Positions 49,873 through 61,200 of a DNA stretch of 64,000 nt are shown here, in pieces; positions within the stretch are counted from its first letter, which is position 1; each line of letters starts with the position of its first letter. The translations under genes and the position numbers were made by a program. Origin of the DNA: Serilophus lunatus (taxonomy: Eukaryota; Chordata; Aves; Passeriformes; Eurylaimidae); the NCBI GenBank assembly GCA_013399895.1, contig VXBA01001332.1, forward strand, positions 1 to 64,000, in the 5' to 3' direction. The notes under the pieces are model-generated. The model worked only from the letters and a program-made list of their open reading frames with translations. It did no database searches and was not told where the DNA came from.

Positions 49873-51212
49873 TGTGCCAGGATCACCTTCCCTGACACAA
49901 GGAGGAGGAGGGCCAAAGGGGAAAACATCTGAAGTCTGTTTGAGACACAAATGCAGCCCTGTTTCACAGGGGCACCATAGGAACGTGCTCACATCTGCCT
50001 GAAACCCACTCACTGAGTGTTTATACACCTTCTGTAAATGGATAGGGCACAACTCTCCAGTCTCCTGTGGGCCCTGTGCCATTCCCACTGCAGCCTGCAG
50101 GAGCTGTGCTGCCTTGGGACAAGCCTGAGATCTTGGCTGTGGAACATCACTCCTTGGTGCAGTGCAGGTGGGGAGCCCCTCACAGGGGACAGGAGCTGCT
50201 CCCAGCTGTGGGAAAAGCTCCCCCTGTCCTTCCCTGCCATGGGCCACTGGCTTTGGGCAGGCCTAGAAATATTTCTTTCTTCATCAGACTAATCAGCCAC
50301 ATGATTACCTAAGCCTGGGGAACACAGAATGTAGTGGCTGTGGCTGCTTAAGGACAGATACACTTAGAGTCTATCCATGTTACATTTTCTCCAACACTTA
50401 TATGAATAAAAACATTAACAAACACCAAACGCTTCATTTCACACAACACAAATTTTTATACAGCTCTTGAAGTTGTTTTTAAAGCTCTTCTATAAAAATG
50501 AACTACAAGCTGAAGATAAGAACCATCTGAACATAAAATGAACTATGTTCTCGTCTGAAAAATTCCCTTTTTGTTTAGCTTCTGAGGGTTTTTTACTTTT
50601 TCAGGAATCTGCAGACTGCAGACTCCAATGGGACTGTAATTTTTCAGTAAAAATAATATCTTATTTCAAAAAAAGAAAATATCATTCTCCTCTTTTAACC
50701 TAGAAAGCTGAAAATAGGATCATCTTTCCAGTATTGCTGTGGCTGGCAGCATCTCTAACAGACTTTCTGTGTTCCTTCGGGCAAGAGAATTAGTGAAGAA
50801 TTAAATATCATATAAATGTATCAAGACAGAAGTACAGAACAATGCAAAGTATTCTGCATCAAAAAATGTATCCTCCCATCCAGGAGAATAACTGTGACTC
50901 CAGAAAATTCTGGCAGGCACCATTACTGATAACAGCACATAGCAGCCTTAGTTCTGTTCCTCAGAACTAGTCATTTTGTATTCTTCACCTGTAATTTGAA
51001 ATTTGATATTATTTTCAACTTTGCCATGCTGGGAGTGCAGTTAAACTGACTTTTAAGGGTACTTTCAGGAATACAGTTCAATTTAGCAAGCAATTTGCAG
51101 AGATCAGCTCTGTGGAGCATGTTTTTGTTGCCCGTTGCAGAGAGCACAGAAAAGAGGAAGGCAGGCAGTGGCATTAGTGACCCAACATAATCCTCTCTAA
51201 CAGAAAAAGCAA

Positions 51213-51260
51213 GTGGATATGTTAAAGTGTGCATATATTAAAGTGTGGATATATTAAAGT
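51213..51260. repeat. 16-bp tandem repeat, three copies
   Basis: Three contiguous 16-bp units, GTGGATATGTTAAAGT, GTGCATATATTAAAGT and GTGGATATATTAAAGT. They differ at only two positions. The third unit forms the left arm of the hairpin listed next. Confidence 0.96.
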
Positions 51261-51280
51261 AGTCAATTAGCTACTTTAAT
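51253..51280. repeat. Perfect 10-bp inverted repeat, 8-nt loop
   Basis: ATTAAAGTAG (51253-51262) is followed after TCAATTAG by its exact reverse complement CTACTTTAAT (51271-51280). The loop contains CAATTAG, close to a homeodomain TAATTG-type site. It could form a hairpin or be a symmetric protein site. No coding feature is adjacent. Confidence 0.9.
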
Positions 51281-51473
51281 GAAAAACAATTCTTTTATTT
51301 ATAGGGTGGTTCTTCCTTAGACCTGAAATTGCTGTAGCTCTGATGCTAACGCCAAGTCATGAGATAAATGATTCACAGAGTCAGGTTACTGCATCTGCAA
51401 AGAGTGTTCTTGAGTTTAACGTGATGCTACAGCACTTGAAGGAGATCTGTGTGTGTGTGCATGTATCTGTCAG

Positions 51474-52274
51474 ATGAAGCAATTCCCAAGGGACTTCCTA
51501 GTGAAACATCTCCCATGTGCTCACAGAGCTGGAGGGCAGAGGGCTGTGCTCCTGCACAACCCCTGCTCATGCAACCAGCCACAACTTTGGGTCCACCAAA
51601 AGAGAATGCATCTCTCCCCTTCTCTGCTCCTGTCAAAGGTGCTCCTGCACCCTGAGATGAGTTCACCCCTCCCCGGGCACTTATCAGCTCCTCCCACTTC
51701 ATTCAGCCCAGAGCTGAATCCCATCTCACTGATGCAGGCAACACAGGAGTTTGATGGGGCAAATGCCTGTGTTACCACAGGGTTCCTGATCTGGGAAGCC
51801 TATCCGTGTGTTCATATTCTGTCATACTGGTCCAGTTACCGGTCCCCACGTTCCTTGCCTGCCTTTAGAAAGCCAAGTCTGGAATGTAGCAAACATGAGC
51901 CAGCAAAGAGGAAGCAGGCTATTATCTTTAAAGACAGTTGGAGGCTTTCCAGAAAAATCTGGAGGTTTTTCCACTTCTGTTTTCTTCACAACATCCAAGA
52001 TGAACCCAAACTCACAGGGCCAGCTTTCTGCACCACCCTGCAAGATTTCACAGCCATGCTCCTCCCAGGAATACAAGCTCTTCTTGCCCTTGACTCAGCA
52101 TCCCGGAGTGCTGCTCCTCCATTTCAGGATGAGCTTCACATGCAACCTTCGCTGGCCACACCACCCCACCTAGCTCTGCTGGCAATTACAAAAAGGAACG
52201 TGGCAATCAGTGGGCTACTGCAAAGGATCCACAGCAGTCCAAGAGGCAAACAGATCCATTGCTGTTCAGCTTGA
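51474..52274 (+). other. Unexplained open reading frame, 266 codons
   Basis: The frame is open from at least 51453; its first ATG is at 51474 in a poor initiation context (C at -3, A at +4), and it ends in TGA at 52272-52274. The predicted protein resembles no family I know. It has scattered short hydrophobic stretches and no signal peptide, repeat or domain signature. The DNA here is C-rich on the plus strand, which lowers stop frequency, and other frames on both strands are also fairly open. I regard protein coding as unlikely but list it because of its length: it is much longer than the other frames in complex sequence outside SCG2. Confidence 0.15.
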
Positions 52275-52299
52275 ACAGACAGTGCTGCAGTCCAGGCTT

Positions 52300-55200
52300 G
52301 AGAGCAGGAAATGTCTGAGAGACCACATATAGAGTGAGAGATGATGCTGTGCAATGTACACACAGGCAGAAACAGGCTGATTGGCTCTTGGCTGAGGTCA
52401 CAGAACACAGTAAATACAGAAATGGGATTATAACTGCATCAGCCTTGGCCTTTTCAGTCTCTAAAGTGGAAATACTGAAAGTACCCACAAGTACTCTGGC
52501 CAATTAGTTACCAAATATTTCTGTGGTATCTAAAGCAACTAAAGCCAAGTCAGAGTATTTGCTGTTATTGGAAAAATATTTAGCTTTATTACATTCTGGT
52601 TTCACCCTTTCAAAACTGTAGCCGAGTTCATTGTCACTTACCTAGCTGTGCTCTGCTAATAAATGCCCACAGAGAAATTTATGGCAAAATCCCGATTGTA
52701 CTGAGCTCAGTGGAAATCCACCATTGCCATCAGTATCTCCCAGACTGTACTCGCCTTTAGAGACTCTGTTTGTGAAATATGTCCTTCCCTATGGCAAAGG
52801 TCTAAAGCTTCCTCCTGATTCTAATCCTATTTCTAAGCCTTTAACCCTTGTGTTAAAATCTGCCTTAACTGGGCATTAAGTTCTAAACCCTTTCCACAGA
52901 TCTAGAAACTATTTAATTATGTTCCTACATTTATAGCAGAAAAATCACTCAAGTCTGTGGTAAAAACAACAGAGCTGTAACAGGACACTTTAAGCTACCA
53001 AGTGAGACTGATGACACAGCTAGTCCCAGGACTGGCTCCTGGGAATGTCTCCACCTGCAGCCAGGGAGGTATAGCCTAAAAGGAGGCTCATTAGAAAACA
53101 TCACAGATGAAAACCCCCGGCCTGTGTGGTCACATCCAGAGACTCCCAGCAGCCATTTCTGTGTCATGATGTTTTCCAGCATGTGCAGAGGCAGACTGGT
53201 AGTGCACCAGTTCTGAGGAGATGTTGACTCCTGTTGGCAGCAGCAGCTGCCTCTGCAACATTAGTCATTCTTGCAGGCACACACAAAATGACTCGGGGAA
53301 CTTAGGGAAGACTGTAGCATAAACTGTTCTTCAATTTCCTATTTTGTTATCTCTGTGCATTTGGTTTGCTTGCTTGTCTGATGTCTCTCAGGCCTGATCT
53401 CAAGAGCGATTTTTCTGCTGGTGTGATTTCTTTCTGCAGGACTATCTGCCTTTCCCAGGCTGATTGTGCAAGTGGAAATGAAATTCCATTGAAACAGATT
53501 CATTAAAAGAAGATTAGTAAGATGAGTTGAACTGTAACTGCTGTATGCCTTCTTTGTCAAATGTAAAGGACTGTGCTACAAACAGGAGAGCCAAGGGCCA
53601 GCCCTTCTCTGTAAGCATCCAACATTGCTCCATCTATCCTGGTCCTATCAGCTGCTCCAGTAAAAGGATGATAACTGCTGTAAGGTTCTGGTGCTATACG
53701 CTCACATGATCACAAAAAAAGGATTTTTTTGTGTCAAGCAAAAATTTTCAATCACACACAGTGCAGCACTGCTTTGTTTTGGGAAGGTGGGTTTGGGGTC
53801 ATGGCTCTCACCAGCACAACACACCAGCCAAAGAGGAGCTTTATTTGTAATGCAGCCAAGTTATACGATTGCCAGTGACTGTTTCATGGCATTAAGTGAA
53901 AGACAGAGGTATTTCTAGCTTCTCTCAGACTTTTAGAGTTGTTTCCCAAGAGCTACTCATGCCACTTTCTGAATTGTTTGAGTAAAGATTTCCCACCCTG
54001 AGCTCTCCCAGAGCTTTTGGGACCTCCTGTGGTACTCAGCCATGTATGATTACTGGGAGATGTGCCTTCTCCTCCACACACAAACCCATTAGCAGGAGCA
54101 TTGATCACCCTAACAGGAACTAAGCTTTTTCCCTGGCACCAGAGCTGGAGGAATGTCAGCACGGCTTTAGGCTGGGCAGAGGCAGTGTGATGTCTAGCAG
54201 GGCTTGAAACAAGGGTAGAAGAAAGGATTTATCACACACCCCTACTGCCCAACACATCCCTGCCCTGCAGCCGGTCTCATGGACTGCTCCTTCTGTGTCC
54301 AGCCAACTTCACTGCCACAGTGCTTTTTGCCACCTTCTTGCCCTCAGCAGGAGAAGGAATGGCAGCAGACCCCCAAACTCTGACAGGAGAAAAGAATGGG
54401 GAGTATTTCAGTATTGGGGGACTGGAAAAGGCCAGGCCTTAATAGAAGTTATGGATCTCTCTCAAAAAAAAAATCCCCCTGGCTGAACTGTGTTTACCTC
54501 AATTAGAAATTGTCAAATTTGTGGTTGATGCTAGATAGGCTTTAGCTCTCCTAGAAACAGCTGTGATCTTCCCCCTTTGCATTTTCTGCTGCCTGCTTTT
54601 GTTTCCAGCTCGGGAACTTATTTAAAAAAAAGAGGGAGAGAGAGAGACAAACAACAGCAGAAAAAGAACAAGCCAGAAGTACAGCAGGTCAGGAAGAGCA
54701 GGTCAGGAGCTCCTGTCCTTCCCATTTCTGAGCACATAAGCAATCAATGTCATTAAAAGCAGCAAACATAGAGCTGATGGAAGGAAGGACTGTTTCAACT
54801 AACTCATAATTAGACCAAAGAACTCAATGGTGTGGATGGACTCCCAGGGTAAAGACATAGCAAAATTTGAACAATTATCTGTGTACCACGAATAACAGTT
54901 TCAATTGTTAACAATCTTGTGTATGTGGAGACAATGTAAAATATCATGTTTCCAGTTTACACCAGTCAGGATTAGGAGAAACGCTGATAGAAATACAGGC
55001 TAGTCATAACAACTGAGAGCAAAGGTGCCCAGGTGAGCTGGAAGGTGCCTGGAGTGCCCTATTTGCTGAAGATCCACTTGACTGGGGGACTGTGGGACTG
55101 CTTTGCTGTGGCAGTGCTCTGTCCTTTTCCCTGTAATATTCCCATTATACCTACAAGCACAACAGTGGTCATAAATCCATCCTACTGTACAGCTCACCTG

Positions 55201-58200
55201 CCCGCACCACACGCCAGATTCTCTGGCTGCCACCTGTGCCTGGCGTACCCATCTTTGGGAAGGAGAACGAGTCAGACTGTTAAAACACTTAGGAGAGTGT
55301 TTAGGAAATAGATTTCATTACAGTATATGCAAACTCCATTTGCAGCTTAAGCACAAAAGGCTATTTATGAGAGGAATTTGCTGCTGGTAATAATGAGCCA
55401 GTTTTCAGCAAAACGTAAATCTCTCAGCTGCTTGTAGAGACTCACAGGCTGTCAGAGCACAGAATCATCACTACTGAGTACTCTGCTAATGCTGTAAACA
55501 GTGATGACATTTAGAGTATTGTTTAACCAAGGGAGGAGATTTAAGTAATTTCTACAGTAATATCTAGTGGGGAGTAAGACTGTGTAGATCATACATCACA
55601 ACTCTGGCAGCAGTCTGTAATGTCTTTAAGGTACATCTTTAAATTATGAATAATGCCTATTAAAAAATCATAACTCTTAGTTGTGGTTAGCTTGTCTTGG
55701 TAAGATGCTGTCAGAATGATTAGGGCCCAAATCATGAACGCAGTATCTGTCTTCATCCCATGGAACAGTTTGTAGGAGAGGCACAGCATTATTATAGTTT
55801 ATTGCACTTCTTAAACCCAACACACCCAACAGAAAGAAAGTGCTTCCCATCAAATCTTTTCACTTAGGATTTGATTTAAATCCCTTTCAAGACTGAACAT
55901 CCAAGAGCATGAGAAATTAGTAGGATATGCATGTTAAGAAATTATTTTGTAATGTAGAGAAAATTATTTATTCTAAGCAAAGATTTACTTATCTTGGACA
56001 AGGTCACTTACTTTGAGGCAGTATGAGATGAACTCTTTTCTGTCCTCATAGCAAAGAGAAGCCCTTGTTTTGTGTCCCTGAAATCATGCTCATGTCTGTG
56101 TGGTTATTTCTGTAGCAGTGCCAGAGTTGTGTGAAAGAAAGCTTCTGGGCACTACCAGGGTATGTTAAAATTAACCTAAACCGAGTTGTTTAGCTTTAAA
56201 TTGTATTTAGCTTTCAAGCTGAAGAGCAAACAACTCTTATACTTCTGAAGCCAGTGTGAAAGTTGTGGCATATGTAGTTCTAAATTTCAGTAGGAGCAGA
56301 ACAGGGTGCATCCTTTTGTCCGAGCTTGTGCTGATCCAGCACCTCACCCTGGTGAGGTCAGGGAGTGTGGAGGCTCCCTGGGCACCAGGCAGAGACAGCC
56401 TCTGGCCATCTGCTCACTCTAGACACTGCAAACCTCACAGGAGAGAGTGAGCTGAAGGCTGATGAAAAGGAGAGACCTCTTCCAGCACAGCAGTGTGAGG
56501 TCTGAGCTGGGTCTGCAGTATGGTGGTGTGACTGCTGGGATGAGTCATTAGAGAGATTCAAGGCTTCCAAACCCAAAGATGCAATCTGGCACTAGGGAGA
56601 AGGGACTCTGGCATAGCGGGGCAGGACCAGGGTCTGAACCACAGGAATGTTTCCTATCACAGAGGGTGTGTGGGACTTACAGGCACCAGTGATGGGTGGG
56701 AAAGGAACTGTGGCTCTACTTTCCCCTGCCTCCCTCTATCCTCCAGTTGTGGAGGGCTGGAGGGCAGACACAGTGACCAAGCCAATATTTCATTTATCAC
56801 ACAGACCAAAAATAGCAACTGGCTTTAATGCAGCCTCTTTCTCTAACCATTTTCTTCTAATCAGCGGCATAAAGGCCAAGCACCATCCATGTACCACAGA
56901 GCAAGATAGAAATACTAAGCAGTTATTTAACCCCAAGAGTTCCATCTTCTGACTCTGCCTCCATGAGTGAGGAATGGGACAGCATCTGGCCAGGTTAATG
57001 CCATAAGTAAAATAGCAGCACCATTCATAGGCTTGCAGAAGGAAAGAAAATCAGAGCAGTACAACACAAGGAGAGAAACTTCCAGCAGCTTAGCACAAGG
57101 TTTCTGGAGGATCAGGAAGGCTGCAGGCAGACTACAGGCAAGCAGAGCAACCACAGGACCAGGCAGAGACAATTTCTTAATGCATTTTCCCCCCCTGGCA
57201 AGCTTATTAAAGGTTATTAAAGATGGGAGACCAACAGCACTAAGAAATAAAAGAAGAAGGACTGGTTTCCATGAGATTTCACATACCTCCTCTCTAGAAG
57301 CTCTCCTCTGTCTCAGAAGCCCCAGTCCAGCAAGAAGCTGTAAGCAAGGGTCCATTTACTATGGGTTAGCTCTGGTCTGCAAGGACCATCTGTCTGCATG
57401 AAATCCTATTTCTAAAACTTTGCCCAGATCTGTCCATTTTCAATACATAACAGAACGTCTGATGAACAGACATGCTGCTGGACCTCATTCCAGTTACTGA
57501 ACACTAGTGCTCTCTAACTCTCACTTTCTTGATGGGCCTTTGCCATAGAAACCTTCCTTAGCAACAAGTATGAAGAGCAGCAGCAGCTTCAGCCAAAGAC
57601 ATTCATGAGGCAGCCCTGGACTGCACACCTTGTGGCACCACACCTTGTGTGTGCCCTGACTCCCCAGTTTACCTATCCAGCAGAATCAGGGTGTGAGGCA
57701 GGAGGGAGATGGCTGCATTGGAAAACTCTTTGGTACCACTTAAAAATTACCTTGTGATTAAGTTCTCTTGGCCTGGTTTGTGACCCAGCTCACCCAAGGG
57801 AAATGCTGTGCCAAGGCTGATTTCTGATGTTTGTGGTCATGGGCTGAGGGAGTGAAAAAAGAAGTCAAGAGGAAAGTAGGGAAGGGATTAGAGATAGAAC
57901 ATCTCAATGTGGGATCAGGAGGCACTCTGCCAAAGTGAGAATCAAGTATAATGGCTCAGGGCACTGAAAACTACCTCATGAGCTTCATGGAGAAAGAATA
58001 CCCTGAACAAAATCCCATCTTGCACCATCATTTGTGATCCTCACTGGCCAGAGGGCAATGGTCTCTGGTATATCTAAGCCTAGGGACAGTACTGCTCCCA
58101 GATGCTCTAGCTTTATTCCTGCCCTCTGTTTCTGCTGTATCTTCACTGGTATCTCTTTTACTGGATAGGAAGATTACTATTTACCTCTCTGATGGGAGGG

Positions 58201-61200
58201 ATGCTGTAAAGAGAAAAGCAGCAGCTGCATGAGTAGAGAGGCAATCCCTCAGCCCCTTACCATCACAGGCAGATGGCAGGCAGAAATGCAGACAAGAAAA
58301 GCTGGCAATTCAAACTCCTAAGCAAGCAGTGTACAGGTTGTAAAGGAAGTGGTGAAGGATCAGGGACAGTATTGTTATTGCATCTGTATCATCTGCCCTC
58401 CAAGCCTGTGCCTTTCTGTTCCCAATGGCTTTATTTTGGCAGGCAGATAAAGCAGAATGCATGTTGCTCTGAATTTTCCGTTTCTTTCGGGGAAATAGCT
58501 GACTGCTGCTCTGGAGACAGGGGCAAGTCAGCTCTGCCTGTGCTGCAAAGCAAGACTGAGGTGGAAACATCTCACCAAGGGGTAACAGCACAGGTCCAGA
58601 GACAAGACAAAGCCAGTGATACACATTACCCTTGTGGAGCCTGCTTGTGTCCAGCCACCTCTGGCAAGGTCTCCTGGCAAAAAACTTCCCCAGCTGCATT
58701 CTATCTGAATACCCAGCACAAGGACGTATCTCAAGTATTGACACAGGCATTAACCACCGCATTCAGCCCCAAGAACCTGTACCTTTATCCTTCCATTCTC
58801 TGACTCATCCTGTCACAAACACACCACGCAAGCACCCTGCAGCTACCAGCATTACACCATGACTCACTGGTAAACCTGCACTGTTCTCACTTCTAATCCT
58901 CCCTGCCAGGTTTTTCATTATCTGCTCTGCTGCCTGTGAGACTGTCATCTCCGGGGAGAGCCCGGGTGGTCCGGGGAGCACCTCCAAACCTCTCTGTCCT
59001 GCTCACCTATCAGAACAGGACACAATTAACTGCAGGCAGCCGACCTGAATTCACAAGCCTGGCTTGTAGGAAATAGGGAAAGACCGATTCATCCTCCTTG
59101 TCCTGTGCAGTGGGAACAAATACTTTTATCATTATGAGTCACAGAATCTGCAGAACTTTCATTACTTATATAGGAAAACACTTTTGTGTTATTTTTTGTT
59201 TACTAATTTGGTTCATATTTTAATGTTCTCTAACTTTTATCCAGTGACAAACATTTCTGCTCTTAGGTGAGGAAGCATTTGTTTATGCCTCTGACCAAAA
59301 CTTTTGTCCTGAAAGTGTTTAGCTTTAGCACATTCATTCAACACCAGGGAACAACAGGTCTGACTTTTATGATTTATTTGGTAAGTTTGATCTCAAAGAC
59401 ATTTGAAAACTTGATTATTTATAATTAATGCTATTTATAAAGTCTGTTTCTCATAATATAAAAACACAAATATAAATCCTTAGATGAGTGCTTACTGAAT
59501 TAATGGAATCTAATGGCTTTAATTAGACATACAAGTATTCTCACACAGATCTATGAGTAACTATACGTAAAAAGCGCATGGAAAAATCAAACATGCTGAA
59601 GGTTAACTATAAGGTATCTTTTACTGTTAAAGAGAGAAAGTTTCAAGACTTAGGATATTCTTAAAACAAAGTCAAAACTGAACATTGTTCCTAAGAAACA
59701 GGTTACTACCCAAATAATAAGGATAAGGTGCTGAGACTGGGCAATGCCTTGTTCCCAGGAATCAGTTACTGGCACATGCTCAAGTAGCTTCATTCAGATG
59801 CAAGTAATTCAAGAAAATGAAACTGCCTTCAAATCTAGTTTATCCCCTGGATGTCCACATGCTGGTCAGGTAACCCCAGCAGACCTTTGTTTCTGCAGAA
59901 GGAGCTCTGCAGAGCAAAGTGCTCCAATGCCAGCACTCGCTTTTGCAGGTAGCCAGGGAAAGGCAACTCAAGGCACAGACAGCAGAGAACTTCTTTTTCT
60001 GCAGGCAGGAAAACTCCAAAGGCCTGGCTTATCTACAGAACGAAAAAATTGAAAATATTATCTAGCTTAATGTTTATCCTTAATGTTTTATTCTGATCAC
60101 AGCCCCCTGAAAATATTTTATTTTATTTTTTCCCAAGAAATAAAAACAAACAAACACATGTTATTCCTCATAAGTGCATTTGGTATCATTTTAACTCAAT
60201 AAAAGAAAAACACATTTCAACTTTTTTATTTATATTTTTGCTTCAAAGAAGGAATAATTCCTGGTTTGCATGCAAATTGTCAGGACAAAATCTTTTCCCT
60301 CTGTATGAGTTATAACTTTTCCTCTTATCTTATTTTTTCGTCACTACTGAGTTCCCTGATCTTACAGGCTCCTAGGGTATTGGGAATGGGATTTCTCCTT
60401 CAGTATGCCAGCCATAAGGAGCTGTATCTTCACAGGGGAAGGGGAAGATGTGTTTTTCCTTCCATTTCCATTTATCTTGCAGGTGCCCTGTTGGAGTGCT
60501 GCAGAGGACAAACTCTCACAAGCAGATGGCTGAAAGTCTCCACACAAGACAGGAGAGATCCCCCACTGCCTCTTTCAACCTCATAACGTTTTTTAATCAC
60601 AAAGTAAGATGACCTTGACTCTCTTAACACATTATTTTCTGCCAAAATTATGACAGCAAATTAGATTCACAACTGGGTTCAAGCACTGGTTTCCATTAGG
60701 AGGGCTGGGGAAATTCACAGCAACCTACAGTTTCCATGCACACGGTTCACAATTTCTTTCCAAGCTGAGTACCAAATAAATAATTTAACTAGGATTCTGG
60801 TGGCAAATTGAGTAGCAGAAAGGAAGTAGAAAGCAAAGGGGGTTCATGGATGCAGCTACTTATCCCTATTTATCTCTCAATTCTACCCCTTTGGAAAGGA
60901 GAGATGGAAATCACAGCTTGATTCATGGTGGCACTGGTGGGGCTGCATGATGACTGGAGCTCATCTCATGCTGGATGGTGCTTGCTGTGTCCCTGGAAAG
61001 AAGTGTGTCCTCTCCACAAGAATTACTTGTTCCATACCCATTCAAACCAGTCTGCTGCTATTCAACACATCAGCAAAGTCTATCAGCTTCTGAAACATGC
61101 TGAAAGGACTCAGGTTTGCAGGGAGAGAGGCAGTAGACATGGTTCCAAGCCTCTGTATTGTAACCAATGGTTAATCAGGCAGTTGCACTGAGCAGTTTGC

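Larger units (their letters stand above)
40741..51200. other. Intergenic noncoding DNA downstream of SCG2
   Basis: No gene is recognised. In mammals this side of SCG2 is a long gene desert toward KCNE4; no KCNE-like single-exon frame is present. Mostly AT-rich DNA is broken by a GC-richer segment at about 49740-50270, in which overlapping frames are open on both strands for compositional reasons. A CR1 relic and a small tandem repeat are listed separately. Confidence 0.7.

Noticed and set aside
49744..50247. 167-codon minus-strand frame in a GC-richer segment
   Set aside because: Overlapping frames on both strands are open to a similar degree, as expected from low stop frequency in GC-rich DNA.
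53470..53520. Possible CR1 piece around GAAATTCCATTGAAACA
   Set aside because: About 17 bases resemble a CR1 segment, but nothing on either side continues the match.
58273..58803. 176-codon plus-strand frame, tested as a possible KCNE4-like single-exon gene
   Set aside because: It has no KCNE transmembrane segment or conserved motif, and it is opposed by an open minus-strand frame, which points to composition.
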